A stretch of DNA of 64,000 nt, from NCBI GenBank assembly GCA_021822115.1, contig JAJZSA010000005.1, forward strand, positions 1 to 64,000. Direction: 5' to 3'. Position numbers and translations under genes: made by a program. Origin of the DNA: Pseudomonadota bacterium (lineage in GTDB: Bacteria; Pseudomonadota; Gammaproteobacteria; Burkholderiales; Gallionellaceae). This document shows positions 1-8,069 of this stretch, in pieces; within the stretch, counting starts at the first letter, position 1, and each line of letters starts with the position of its first letter. The notes under the pieces were generated by a model, which had not been told where the DNA came from, did not search any database, and was given only the letters and a program-made list of their open reading frames with translations.

Positions 1-1
1 T

Positions 2-126
2 CCCTGCGTTGCTCGAACGGCCGGGCCTCCTCATAAACTCGCACGATCCGCTACGCGGCCACGTGCTCAAACATATTCGTCGGACTACCCCCGGCCGTCC
101 TGCGCTACTCGGCGGCGCACAGGGGA
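2..126. repeat. Left arm of 125-bp inverted repeat
   Basis: This segment is the reverse complement of 1151-1275 over 125 positions, with a single difference seen by eye (near 94). Similarity fades gradually beyond 126. The arm touches the window edge, so the full element may extend further left. It encloses the CoiA-like gene together with the right arm. Its high GC contrasts with the A+T-rich gene inside. Confidence 0.9.
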
Positions 127-151
127 AAGAAAAGCGAAAGTCAAAATCACA

Positions 152-175
152 TGGTGGGCAGCAAGCTGCCCACCA
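152..175. repeat. Perfect 11-bp hairpin inside the left inverted repeat
   Basis: Arms 152-162 and 165-175 pair perfectly around a 2-base loop. No T-run follows on the plus strand. A matching but different hairpin (1105-1125) sits at the inner edge of the right arm, so the pair looks like part of the repeat or cassette structure rather than a gene terminator. Confidence 0.6.
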
Positions 176-236
176 TAGTCAAAGCAATTCGACTCCGGTA
201 CATTGGGGCCCACTTACCAAATTGGCGATAAGAAAT

Positions 237-1100
237 ATGCAAATAGAATTTCTTAGCGAAGCTGAAGAAGTTGGTTGCCTTGGGTTGCTTGAAGGAGCGG
301 CGAAGAATCTTTATACGCATGAAACTTTCTACGCTTCCGTGTGCAATAAAAATGATGGACCGTTTTATTGCCCATATTGTTTTTCTGATGCGGTTCTCAG
401 AAAGTGCTCAGAGAAGCGTGACCATTTTGCTCACAAATCAAGGCTTACACCTGTTCTTGGGCCCGAGGAAGGTGAACTACACAGCCAGTGCAAAATAGAA
501 ATTTGTGACCTGTTAAGTCTGCGATTTCCTGATGGGAAGTGGGCTGTTGAGCGGACAATTCCAGAAAATAAGCCGAAAAAAATACCGGAGTTGCGCCCTG
601 ATATTAGCGGACGCATAGGTGGTGTACCGGTCGCAATCGAAATTCAGGCAAGTAGCTTAACAATAAACAGGATAGTAAAAAGGGCCGAGAGTTACACCAA
701 AAGAGGCATAGCTCTTCTTTGGGTAGTTCCGCTCCGCGAGCCGCTTGGCAACGCACCATTCAGGCCAAGACTATATGAGAGATATTTGCACAGCATGTAT
801 TTTGGCCGAACATATTATTGGTGGAAGGGGCTTGGGCTTACTTTAAAACCTGTTCACTATGCAGCTGCTATTCGGCATGTCGAATACAGGGAGTGGATTG
901 GTGAGGGAGGGGAGCATATGGATGGCGGCGGTTACGATGCGAGATATAAAATTGTAAAAGAGCCAAAGTTTGGGCGAGATTGCAATATTGCAGAAGACTT
1001 TTATGCAATGGAGCGCGAGCAATTCACACCAGATAATGAGCGGAAAGCAGTTCCAGAATGTAAAACATGGCAGGACAAGCTTCTTCCATGGTGGGGGTAG
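237..1100 (+). CDS. CoiA-like PD-(D/E)xK nuclease-domain protein
   Basis: A 287-residue protein resembling the competence protein CoiA family. Visible features: a zinc-finger-like CPYC at residues 45-48 followed by HFAH (63-66); then a restriction-type nuclease core with E105, D122 (in RPDISG) and E135-x-Q137 (EIQ), matching the PD-(D/E)xK pattern with the ExQ variant common in this family. CoiA in Gram-positives acts after DNA uptake; the role of proteobacterial homologues is not settled. The frame is open from position 9, but residues upstream of 237 are the translated inverted repeat, so the ATG at 237 is preferred although its ribosome site is weak. The gene is clearly A+T-richer than the rest of the window and lies alone between inverted repeats, which suggests horizontal acquisition. 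Family call fairly sure; function unknown. Confidence 0.7.
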   Translation: MQIEFLSEAEEVGCLGLLEGAAKNLYTHETFYASVCNKNDGPFYCPYCFSDAVLRKCSEKRDHFAHKSRLTPVLGPEEGELHSQCKIEICDLLSLRFPDGKWAVERTIPENKPKKIPELRPDISGRIGGVPVAIEIQASSLTINRIVKRAESYTKRGIALLWVVPLREPLGNAPFRPRLYERYLHSMYFGRTYYWWKGLGLTLKPVHYAAAIRHVEYREWIGEGGEHMDGGGYDARYKIVKEPKFGRDCNIAEDFYAMEREQFTPDNERKAVPECKTWQDKLLPWWG

Positions 1101-1104
1101 GGAG

Positions 1105-1125
1105 CATGGGCGCGAAGCGCCCATG
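1105..1125 (+). terminator. Hairpin just after the CoiA-like gene, possible terminator
   Basis: A 9-bp perfect stem (1105-1113 with 1117-1125, loop gaa) begins 5 bases after the stop codon and is followed by a short T-rich stretch (ttgttta). It may terminate the CoiA-like gene, or it may be the counterpart of the hairpin at 152-175. Confidence 0.45.
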
Positions 1126-1150
1126 TTGTTTAGGGTTTTGACTCTCCTCT

Positions 1151-1275
1151 TCCCCTGTGCGCCGCCGAGTAGCGCAGGACGGGCGGGGGTAGTCCGACGA
1201 ATATGTTTGAGCACGTGGCCGCGTAGCGGATCGTGCGAGTTTATGAGGAGGCCCGGCCGTTCGAGCAACGCAGGG
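1151..1275. repeat. Right arm of 125-bp inverted repeat
   Basis: Reverse complement of 2-126. Beyond it (1276-1380) lies more repeat-like sequence with no convincing gene, including a strong hairpin at 1318-1351. The whole gene-free stretch 1101-1452 is therefore repeat sequence plus hairpins. Confidence 0.9.
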
Positions 1276-1317
1276 TACCCGCGCAGCGGGCGGCAAACCG
1301 GGGTCGCCTTCTTTTTG

Positions 1318-1351
1318 GTCACTTTTTCTTGGCGAAGCAAGAAAAAGTGAC
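1318..1351. repeat. 14-bp perfect hairpin at outer edge of the repeat
   Basis: Arms 1318-1331 and 1338-1351 are perfectly complementary around the loop gcgaag. Both arms contain a T5/A5 run inside the stem, so it could fold in RNA from either strand, but no T-tail follows. It probably belongs to the same dispersed repeat family as the inverted arms. Confidence 0.7.
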
Positions 1352-1401
1352 TGGCTGTCGGGCCACCCCCGACGGTTTTGATTTTGACAATATCAGATGA
1401 A

Positions 1402-1425
1402 AAAGGGCACCTCGTGGTGCCCTTT
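1402..1425 (-). terminator. Intrinsic terminator of the 1453-1728 gene
   Basis: A 10-bp stem (1402-1411 with 1416-1425, loop tcgt) followed on the minus strand by a T-run (the A-run at 1400-1404 on the plus strand). It lies 27 bases downstream of the minus-strand stop codon. Confidence 0.75.
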
Positions 1426-1452
1426 ATATTTGTCGAGATGCAAAGCGGATGC

Positions 1453-1728
1453 TCAGCGCAGGCTGGCGACGTATTTCGCTTCCGCCTTCACCGGTATCGG
1501 CACTTCGACATGCTGCGGTTTGGGCAGCAGTGGATGTACGGCTTCGATGCGCTCGGCCAGCGCCTGCAATTCATCCGATCCTGCCGAGCGGGCGAGTCTG
1601 ATCACTTCTTTGGCGTAATTTTCATCGGCACACATCCATTCGACGTCGATGATGCGGTTGTGTTCCCGCCGTAACAGGACGTGGATACGACCTGCGAGGG
1701 CGAACAGTTTTTCCATCTCTCCTGCCAT
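1453..1728 (-). CDS. Small conserved-looking protein of unknown function
   Basis: A 91-residue protein beginning MAGEMEKLFALAGR. The start at 1728 is chosen because AAGGAG lies 6 bases upstream; the frame is open further but without a ribosome site. No signal peptide or membrane segment; mostly helical composition, rich in E, A, L and R, with a proline-rich stretch near residue 70 (HPLLPKPQ). It has its own terminator at 1402-1425, and the amt terminator lies just upstream, so it is probably a separate transcript. I do not recognise a family. Confidence 0.65.
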   Translation of the reverse strand: MAGEMEKLFALAGRIHVLLRREHNRIIDVEWMCADENYAKEVIRLARSAGSDELQALAERIEAVHPLLPKPQHVEVPIPVKAEAKYVASLR

Positions 1729-1762
1729 GGTTTCTCCTTGTGATGTTTCTGTCACCGAAAAA

Positions 1763-1786
1763 AAGGGCACCTTCGCAGGTGCCCTT
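1763..1786 (-). terminator. Intrinsic terminator after amt
   Basis: A 10-bp stem (1763-1772 with 1777-1786, loop tcgc) followed on the minus strand by a T7 run. A second small hairpin (1791-1808) lies between it and the amt stop. It closes the porin-glnK-amt operon. Its stem sequence closely resembles that of the terminator at 1402-1425. Confidence 0.8.
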
Positions 1787-1819
1787 GAAATGGAGCCGGG
1801 AGGCTCCAGGGAGGAGTCG

Positions 1820-3301
1820 TTACACGTTGTATGCGCGTTCGCCGTGCGAGGTGGTGTCCAGACCTTCGCGCTCGTCTTCTTCCTTGACGCGCAGACCGAT
1901 GGTCAGGTCAACGATCTTGTAGCAGACGAAGGCGGCGACAGCAGACCAGATCACCGAGGTCAGCACGGCCTGTGTCTGGATCCACAGTTGCGAGCTGATC
2001 GTGGTGTCGACGATGGTGTTGTTGACGTAGTCGATGATGCCGGTGCCGCCCATGCTCCAGGTGTTGAACACGCCGGTGAGCAGCGCGCCCAGGATGCCGC
2101 CCAGCGCGTGGATGCCGAACACGTCCAGCGCATCGTCCGCACCCAGCATCTTCTTCAGACCGGTCACGCCCCAGAAGCAAACGATACCTGCCAGTGCGCC
2201 GATGACCAGACCGCCGCCGATGCCGACCCAGCCGCAGGCCGGGGTGATGGCGACCAGACCGGCGACTGCACCGGAAGCCGCGCCCAGCAGGCTGGGCTTG
2301 CCCTTCAGGATCCACTCGCAGGCCAGCCAGGTCAGCACGGCAGCAGCGGTAGCGAACAGGGTGTTGGCGAAAGCCAGGGTTGCGGTACCACCGGCTTCCA
2401 GCGCGGAACCCGCGTTGAAACCGAACCAGCCCACCCACAGCAGCGAAGCGCCGATCATGGTCATCACCAGGTTGTGCGGAGCCATCGGCTCTTTGCCGTA
2501 ACCGATACGCTTGCCGACCAGATACGCACCCACCAGACCGGCCACGCCGGCGTTGATGTGCACCACGGTACCGCCGGCGAAGTCCAGCGCGCCCTTCTGG
2601 AACAGCCAGCCGGAAGCGGCGACTGCAGCAGCAGCGGCGTCCGCATCGGTGAAGGCGTCCGGGCCGGGCCAGAACCAGACCATGTGCGCGATCGGCAGGT
2701 AGCTCACGGTGAACCACAGTGCGGAGAACAGCAGCACGGCGGAGAACTTCATGCGCTCGGCGAAACCGCCGACGATCAGCGCCACGGTGATGGCGGCGAA
2801 AGTGGCCTGGAAGGCGATGAAGGCGAACTCGGGGATGACGACGCCCTTGCTGAAGGTGGCTGCATTGGCGACTGCACCGGTGACCGGATCATAGACGCCG
2901 GACAGGAACAGCCTGTCGAAGCCGCCGATGAACGCGTTGCCGGTGGTGAACGCCAGCGAGTAGCCGTAGATCGCCCACAGCACGGCGATCAGCGCGAAGA
3001 TGCTGAACACCTGCATCAGGATGGACAGCATGTTCTTGCTGCGCACCAAGCCGCCGTAGAACAGCGCGAGGCCGGGGATGGACATCAGAATCACCAGCAA
3101 TGTCGAGCTGAGCATGAAGGCGGTGTCGCCCTTGTTGGGGCTCGGTGCCGGGGCGGCTGCGGGTGCGGCTTCCGCCGGGGCGGCTTCGGCGCTCACTTCA
3201 ACCGCGGCTGCCGGCGCCGGGGCGGCTTCTTCTGCAAAAGCAGGCGCTGCCAGGCCGCACAGCATGGCCAGCAGCGTGAATGATGCGATCAGTTTCTTCA
3301 T
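1820..3301 (-). CDS. amtB: Ammonium transporter Amt
   Basis: Inner-membrane ammonium channel of the Amt/MEP/Rh family, about 493 residues. After an N-terminal signal sequence (MKKLIASFTLLAMLCGLAAPAFA) comes an Ala/Pro-rich linker of about 35 residues, then the hydrophobic channel with family motifs FYGGLVRSKN near residue 90 and GGTVVHINAGVAGLVGA in the middle. Two adjacent ATGs (3304, 3301) exist; the second has better spacing to AAGGAG. It lies 10 bases downstream of glnK, the PII protein that plugs this channel when nitrogen is plentiful. The cleavable signal plus periplasmic linker is known from other proteobacterial Amt proteins. The operon is probably under sigma-54/NtrC control (see 4497-4624). 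Confidence 0.97.
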   Translation of the reverse strand: MKKLIASFTLLAMLCGLAAPAFAEEAAPAPAAAVEVSAEAAPAEAAPAAAPAPSPNKGDTAFMLSSTLLVILMSIPGLALFYGGLVRSKNMLSILMQVFSIFALIAVLWAIYGYSLAFTTGNAFIGGFDRLFLSGVYDPVTGAVANAATFSKGVVIPEFAFIAFQATFAAITVALIVGGFAERMKFSAVLLFSALWFTVSYLPIAHMVWFWPGPDAFTDADAAAAAVAASGWLFQKGALDFAGGTVVHINAGVAGLVGAYLVGKRIGYGKEPMAPHNLVMTMIGASLLWVGWFGFNAGSALEAGGTATLAFANTLFATAAAVLTWLACEWILKGKPSLLGAASGAVAGLVAITPACGWVGIGGGLVIGALAGIVCFWGVTGLKKMLGADDALDVFGIHALGGILGALLTGVFNTWSMGGTGIIDYVNNTIVDTTISSQLWIQTQAVLTSVIWSAVAAFVCYKIVDLTIGLRVKEEDEREGLDTTSHGERAYNV

Positions 3302-3311
3302 CATGTTCTCC

Positions 3312-3695
<384 letters not shown>

Positions 3696-4439
3696 TTACA
3701 TCGCGTGCGACACTGTCACAGCCACGACGCCTTTGCCCCATTTGCCGCCCGTGGCGTAGGTCCACCCGGAGCCGGCATTGGTGTTGGAGTACGCCACACC
3801 GAAGACATAGCCGCTGATGTCCTTGGAAGCTCCGAACTTGTAATCGGCATAGCTGTACAGCGTGTCAGCCGAAGCGGGCTTGAAAGTCTGCTTGCCGGCG
3901 TGTGCGGATAGCGTGATACCGGTATCTTCCAGCGTGTAGCTGGCATTCACTTCAAGGTAATTGGACCCGCTGCCGTCGATCACGGTCAGGAAGTCGCCCA
4001 AGCTGTGAGAATATTTGACGCTCACGAACTTGTAGCTCAGGGAGCCGTAGATTTCATGGGTGTCCGCCTTGGCAAAGCCGGAGGCGGCCGTGTAGTCACC
4101 CAGATAGTTGTAACGGACATAGCCCACGTCATAACCGATATCGGAAGCAGTGCCGCGATAGCCGGCATAGGTGTCCAGTTCCATGGTCACGCTGCCCGAT
4201 GCCACTGCGCCGCTGTCGGCGATCCAGCTGACGTTGGAGCCCCACACGCCGACATAGACACCGCTCTCATGCGCGTAGTCGACGCCGCCTTGCACCGCAG
4301 GATTGTGCGAAGTCTGAGTGATGCCACGGAAAACGTAATCGCTGACAAAACCGACGTTGGCCGAGAGCGTGGATTCTGCGGCAGCAGGCAGGGTAAAAGA
4401 AGCAGCCAGGGCAGCGACGATCAGTTTCTTCTTAAACAT
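3696..4439 (-). CDS. TorF-family putative outer-membrane porin
   Basis: A 247-residue outer-membrane beta-barrel protein of the TorF family (TIGR02001 type). A signal peptide (MFKKKLIVAALAASFTLPAAAES) precedes a mature protein starting LSANVGFVSDYVFRGITQT, the characteristic family N-terminus, with alternating polar/aromatic beta strands to the end. The start at 4439 follows GGAAAG; an in-frame ATG at 4454 lacks a better site. Members commonly lie upstream of glnK-amt in Betaproteobacteria, suggesting a role in nitrogen-compound uptake across the outer membrane, though the substrate is not known. First gene of the operon. Confidence 0.88.
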   Translation of the reverse strand: MFKKKLIVAALAASFTLPAAAESTLSANVGFVSDYVFRGITQTSHNPAVQGGVDYAHESGVYVGVWGSNVSWIADSGAVASGSVTMELDTYAGYRGTASDIGYDVGYVRYNYLGDYTAASGFAKADTHEIYGSLSYKFVSVKYSHSLGDFLTVIDGSGSNYLEVNASYTLEDTGITLSAHAGKQTFKPASADTLYSYADYKFGASKDISGYVFGVAYSNTNAGSGWTYATGGKWGKGVVAVTVSHAM

Positions 4440-4496
4440 GGTCTTTCCTTTCATTTAGTTTCAACACGGGACAAGAGTATCCACGCTTTCCCTACA

Positions 4497-4511
4497 GCAG
4501 CTTCCGTGCCA
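4497..4511 (-). promoter_or_regulatory. Sigma-54 promoter of the porin-glnK-amt operon
   Basis: On the minus strand the sequence is TGGCACGGAAGCTGC, matching the sigma-54 consensus TGGCACG-N4-TTGC with the invariant GG and GC correctly spaced and one mismatch. The predicted transcript start is near 4485, giving a leader of about 45 bases before the porin gene. Confidence 0.8.
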
Positions 4512-4563
4512 GGCCTTGAAAACCCATCAACGGCGGGCTTTCTGTGAAACGATGGAAAAATCA

Positions 4564-4580
4564 TGCACGGCCTTGGTGCA
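4564..4580. promoter_or_regulatory. NtrC binding site 1 (perfect dyad)
   Basis: TGCAC-N7-GTGCA, the classical NtrC dyad. It lies about 53 bases beyond the -24 element and about 85 bases upstream of the predicted start, a usual distance for a sigma-54 enhancer. Confidence 0.75.
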
Positions 4581-4607
4581 CCGAGTCGGCGCGGCAGAAA
4601 ACTTCGG

Positions 4608-4624
4608 CGCACAGAGTTGGTGCG
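4608..4624. promoter_or_regulatory. NtrC binding site 2
   Basis: CGCAC-N7-GTGCG keeps the GCAC-N7-GTGC core. Its centre is 44 bases from that of site 1, about four helical turns, so both dimers would face the same side of the DNA. Confidence 0.65.
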
Positions 4625-4682
4625 GACATCGCGCCCGGGTTGTTGGTACACTGCGCCCCAGTCGAGAACAGGGAGATAGATC

Positions 4683-4895
4683 ATGCTGAATGCCAAATTC
4701 TTCGAAGAGATGTCGGGCAAGCTGAACGAAGCGATGGCCAACAGTCCGGCCAAGGATTTTGAAAAGAACGCGCGCGCTTTGCTGGCGCAAGGGTTCGCCA
4801 AACTGGATCTGGTCACACGTGAGGAATATGACGTGCTCGCCGCGCGCATCGAGAAGCTGGAAGCGCGCTTGGCCGCACTGGAGTCGCACAAGTAA
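4683..4895 (+). CDS. ubiK: Ubiquinone biosynthesis accessory factor UbiK
   Basis: A 70-residue protein of the UbiK (YqiC, formerly BMFP) family. It begins MLNAKFFEEMSGKLNEAM, has the central NARALLAQGFAKLDLVTREEYDVL block, and ends in a coiled coil (RIEKLEARLAALE), exactly the family architecture and length. UbiK assists the late ubiquinone biosynthesis complex with UbiJ. A likely -10 (TACACT, 4647-4652) lies upstream and GGGAG precedes the start. comM follows 6 bases later, an arrangement common in Betaproteobacteria. Confidence 0.92.
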   Translation: MLNAKFFEEMSGKLNEAMANSPAKDFEKNARALLAQGFAKLDLVTREEYDVLAARIEKLEARLAALESHK

Positions 4896-4901
4896 ACCAT
4901 C

Positions 4902-6401
4902 ATGAGCCTCGCTGTCCTGTACAGCAGAGGGTTGTCCGGCATGGAGGCCGCGCAGGTCACGGTCGAAGTGCATCTCGCCAATGGGCTGCCGCAATTCACC
5001 ATCGTCGGCCTGCCCGAGGCCGAAGTGAAAGAGAGCAAGGACCGCGTGCGCGCCGCCTTGCAGAACTGCCAGTTCGAGTTCCCCGCGCGCCGCATCACCG
5101 TCAATCTCGCGCCCGCCGACCTGCCCAAGGAGAGCGGGCGTTTCGATCTGCCTATCGCCATCGGCATCCTCGCCGCTTCCGGGCAGGTGCCGGCCGACAA
5201 GCTCGATGAATATGAATTCGCCGGCGAGCTGGCGTTGACCGGCGAGCTGCGCCCGATCCGCGGTGCGCTGGCGATGACCTATCGTGCGGCCGGTAGCGGG
5301 CGCGCCTTCATCCTGCCGCAGGCGAACGCGGCCGAAGCGGCATTGGTGGAAGACGCCGTGGTCCATCCGGCGCACAACCTGTTGCAGGTGGCGGCGCACC
5401 TGGCCGGGCGCGAACCGCTGGCGCGTTTCATCCCGCAGGATGCGGGCGAGACACCGCACTATCCCGACCTGCGCGAAGTGAAAGGACAGGCACAGGCCAA
5501 GCGTGCGCTGGAGATCGCCGCTGCCGGCGGCCATTCGCTATTGATGAGCGGGCCGCCGGGGACCGGCAAGAGCATGCTGGCGGCGCGTTTCCCCGGCATC
5601 CTGCCGGCGATGACGCAGCAGGAGGCGCTGGAGAGTGCGGCCATGCAATCGCTGGGCGGCACCTTCGACGTGCGCCAGTGGAAGACCCGTCCCTATCGTG
5701 CGCCGCATCACACCGCGTCCGCCGTGGCGCTGGTCGGCGGCGGCAGCAACCCGCGTCCCGGCGAGATCTCGGTCGCCATGCACGGCGTGTTGTTCCTCGA
5801 CGAGCTGCCCGAGTTCGACCGCAGCGTGCTGGAGGTGTTGCGCGAGCCGCTGGAGAGCGGGCGCATCACCATCTCGCGCGCGGCGCGGCGCGCCGACTTC
5901 CAGGCGCAGTTCCAGCTGGTCGCTGCGATGAATCCGTGCCCTTGCGGCTATCTCGGTCATTACAACGGCAAGTGCCGCTGCACGCCGGATCAGGTGGCGC
6001 GCTATCGCGGCAAGATCTCCGGGCCGTTGCTGGACCGTATCGATCTGTTGTTCGAAGTGCCGGCCGTGCCGCAAGACGATCTGCTCAAGCAGGCCGATGG
6101 CGAGCCGAGCGCGACGATACGCGAGCGCGTGGAAGCCGCGCGCCAGCGGCAACTCGCGCGGCAGGGCAAACCCAACGCGCTGTTGTCGGTGAGCGAGATC
6201 GATGTGCATTGCGCACCCGATGCCTCGGGCGAGGCCTTGCTGCGCCAGGCCATCGCTCGCCTCGATCTGTCGGCGCGTGCCTATCACCGCATCCTCAAGG
6301 TGGCGCGCAGCATCGCCGATCTGGCCGGCGTCAGCGCCCTCGGCAGCGACCACATCGCCGAGGCCGTGCAATACCGGCGCATGGACCGGGCGCATTCCTG
6401 A
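4902..6401 (+). CDS. comM: YifB/ComM-family AAA+ ATPase
   Basis: A 499-residue magnesium-chelatase-like ATPase. The N-terminal Lon-substrate-like domain (GLPQFTIVGLPEAEVKESKDRV) is followed by Walker A GPPGTGKSM near residue 217, Walker B LFLDELPEF, and the cysteine motif CPCGYLGHYNGKCRC of the family. ComM is a hexameric branch-migration helicase that extends heteroduplex during natural transformation. With pilMNOPQ in the same window, natural competence is plausible, but the family is also present in non-competent bacteria. Confidence 0.93.
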   Translation: MSLAVLYSRGLSGMEAAQVTVEVHLANGLPQFTIVGLPEAEVKESKDRVRAALQNCQFEFPARRITVNLAPADLPKESGRFDLPIAIGILAASGQVPADKLDEYEFAGELALTGELRPIRGALAMTYRAAGSGRAFILPQANAAEAALVEDAVVHPAHNLLQVAAHLAGREPLARFIPQDAGETPHYPDLREVKGQAQAKRALEIAAAGGHSLLMSGPPGTGKSMLAARFPGILPAMTQQEALESAAMQSLGGTFDVRQWKTRPYRAPHHTASAVALVGGGSNPRPGEISVAMHGVLFLDELPEFDRSVLEVLREPLESGRITISRAARRADFQAQFQLVAAMNPCPCGYLGHYNGKCRCTPDQVARYRGKISGPLLDRIDLLFEVPAVPQDDLLKQADGEPSATIRERVEAARQRQLARQGKPNALLSVSEIDVHCAPDASGEALLRQAIARLDLSARAYHRILKVARSIADLAGVSALGSDHIAEAVQYRRMDRAHS

Positions 6402-6468
6402 GTCGCACGCTGCGTTAAATTTCTCACAGCAGGTCGTACAATCTTCCCGGCAAGATGGGGGAGAACAC

Positions 6469-7635
6469 ATGCGGACAGCACTCGAAGCCGCGCTCGACAA
6501 CTGGCGCAAGCCGATACCGGCGGCACTCAAGAAGGCATTCCAGGTATTCCAGTACCGGCAGAACGCGCATTTCATGCGGCTGCTGGTCTGGATCGGCCAC
6601 TTGGCGTTCTTCTCCTATGTGTTCGTCGATGCCATCGTGCTGCCGGAGATCCTCCAGGCATCCCTCGCCGCCCGCCTGGCTTTCCTCGGCCTCCTGCTGC
6701 CGCTGAATCTGCATTTCATTCGCCGTGTGCACAACATGGCCTGGCTGGAATCGATGTATGCCGTCTGCGTGATGCTGGCCACCGTGCTGTGGCTGGGCGT
6801 GCTGTTGCCGCAGGGGCAGAGCGAGATCGTGCATAGCTATATGTATGCGTCGGTCATCTTCGTGGTGGTGCTCAATCTGGTGATCCGTTCCAGCTATCGC
6901 ATCGCGGTATGGGCATCGCTGGCGCATGCGTTCGTCGCCTTGAGTCTGGTCGCCGTGCTCAACCACCATGACTGGATGACGCTGTTCATCTACAGCGTGA
7001 TCTATCTGCCGGTGCTCGGCTTCAGCCTGATCGTGAGCTGGTACAACACGCGCACCGCCCGCCGCCTGTTCCTGCATGCGCAACTGGAAGAGCTGGATCG
7101 CCAGGAACTGGAGGCGGCCAACCGCAAGCTGGAGCAGATGGCGCATACCGACATGCTCACCGGGCTGCCCAACCGGCTGCTGATGGATGACCGTCTGCAG
7201 CAAGCGGTCCATCTGGCCAAACGTGCCGGCGGCCAGCTGGCCCTGCTATATCTCGATCTCGACCTGTTCAAACCGGTGAACGACAACTACGGACATCTGG
7301 TCGGCGACGAGTTGCTGTGCCAGGCGGCACGGCGCATGGCGGATTGCGTGCGCGCCTCGGACACCGTTGCGCGCATCGGCGGTGACGAATTCGAAGTGCT
7401 GTTGCCCGAGATCGGCGAGGTAGCCGATGCCAGCCGGGTGGCCGAGAAGCTGCGCGCTGCGCTGGCGCAGCCGTTCGAGGTGCAAGGGATCGCGCTGCAT
7501 ATCAGCGCCAGTATCGGCATCGCACTCTACCCGCAGCATGCGCAAGGGATACAGGAGTTGCGGCGCATCGCCGACGAAGCGTTGTACCGTGCCAAGGCAC
7601 ACGGGCGCAACGCTGTGGAGATCGGGCCGGCCTGA
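6469..7635 (+). CDS. Membrane diguanylate cyclase (GGDEF)
   Basis: A 388-residue protein with about six hydrophobic segments in residues 40-200 (a MASE-like sensor), a short coiled linker (LEELDRQELEAANRKLEQM) and a GGDEF domain. The catalytic GGDEF is intact at 304-308, and the product-inhibition site RxxD (RASD, 295-298) lies five residues before it, so c-di-GMP synthesis with feedback control is expected. The start at 6469 follows GGGGGAG; a -10-like TACAAT lies at 6437-6442. The sensed signal is unknown; the next genes, on the opposite strand, are two oxygen-binding hemerythrins. Confidence 0.9.
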   Translation: MRTALEAALDNWRKPIPAALKKAFQVFQYRQNAHFMRLLVWIGHLAFFSYVFVDAIVLPEILQASLAARLAFLGLLLPLNLHFIRRVHNMAWLESMYAVCVMLATVLWLGVLLPQGQSEIVHSYMYASVIFVVVLNLVIRSSYRIAVWASLAHAFVALSLVAVLNHHDWMTLFIYSVIYLPVLGFSLIVSWYNTRTARRLFLHAQLEELDRQELEAANRKLEQMAHTDMLTGLPNRLLMDDRLQQAVHLAKRAGGQLALLYLDLDLFKPVNDNYGHLVGDELLCQAARRMADCVRASDTVARIGGDEFEVLLPEIGEVADASRVAEKLRAALAQPFEVQGIALHISASIGIALYPQHAQGIQELRRIADEALYRAKAHGRNAVEIGPA

Positions 7636-7641
7636 GCGGGC

Positions 7642-8040
7642 TCAGTGACCTTGCAGCACCACGGGGGCGTAGCGGGAATCCTCGTTCAGGATGTGATTGA
7701 GCAACCAGCCCACCATCAGGTGGTTGAGGTCGACGGCGGTCTCTTCGTGCTGGCGGAAGCGCTGGCGCAGGTCTTCCACCAGAGCGATGAACTGGCGATG
7801 GTCTTCTTTGTGGCGGGCCAGCAAGTCGTAACCCACGTCTTCCAGCATGGTCTCTTCGAAGGCGAAATGCGTCTGCGTGTAATCGACCAATTCGTCGATG
7901 ATGCGGCCGGTCGCTTCTCGGGTCGAACCCTGGGCATGCGCCTCATACAGCCGGTTGATGTAGTCCACGATGCGCCGGTGCTGGCGGTCGATCACGGTGA
8001 TGCCGGTATCCAGTTTGTTGGTCCAGTCTATCCTCTTCAT
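7642..8040 (-). CDS. Bacteriohemerythrin
   Basis: A 132-residue single-domain hemerythrin binding O2 at a non-haem di-iron site. All seven ligands are visible: H21, H58, E62, H77, H81, H116 and D121. The start MKRIDWTNKL at 8040 has ACAGGAG upstream; an in-frame ATG at 8073 would overlap the neighbouring stop codon and is less likely. It lies 29 bases downstream of a second hemerythrin with identical ligand spacing, indicating tandem duplication and probably co-transcription. Likely roles are oxygen storage or delivery, or sensing, in a microaerophile. Confidence 0.93.
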   Translation of the reverse strand: MKRIDWTNKLDTGITVIDRQHRRIVDYINRLYEAHAQGSTREATGRIIDELVDYTQTHFAFEETMLEDVGYDLLARHKEDHRQFIALVEDLRQRFRQHEETAVDLNHLMVGWLLNHILNEDSRYAPVVLQGH

Positions 8041-8069
8041 GCCCCGTTCTCCTGTCGATGCGCCGCTGT

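Noticed and set aside
1..1275. Classical insertion sequence
   Set aside because: There are inverted repeats, but the enclosed gene is a CoiA-like nuclease, not a recognisable transposase, and no target duplication is visible because the left end is at the window edge.
843..1340. Minus-strand frame through the right inverted repeat (about 165 codons)
   Set aside because: Most of it is translated repeat sequence, the same peptide as in the left arm; repeats of this sort often give spurious hypothetical proteins.
1649..3283. Plus-strand frame of about 544 codons opposite amt
   Set aside because: Low-complexity Asp/Gly/Gln/His-rich translation; amt on the other strand is certain.
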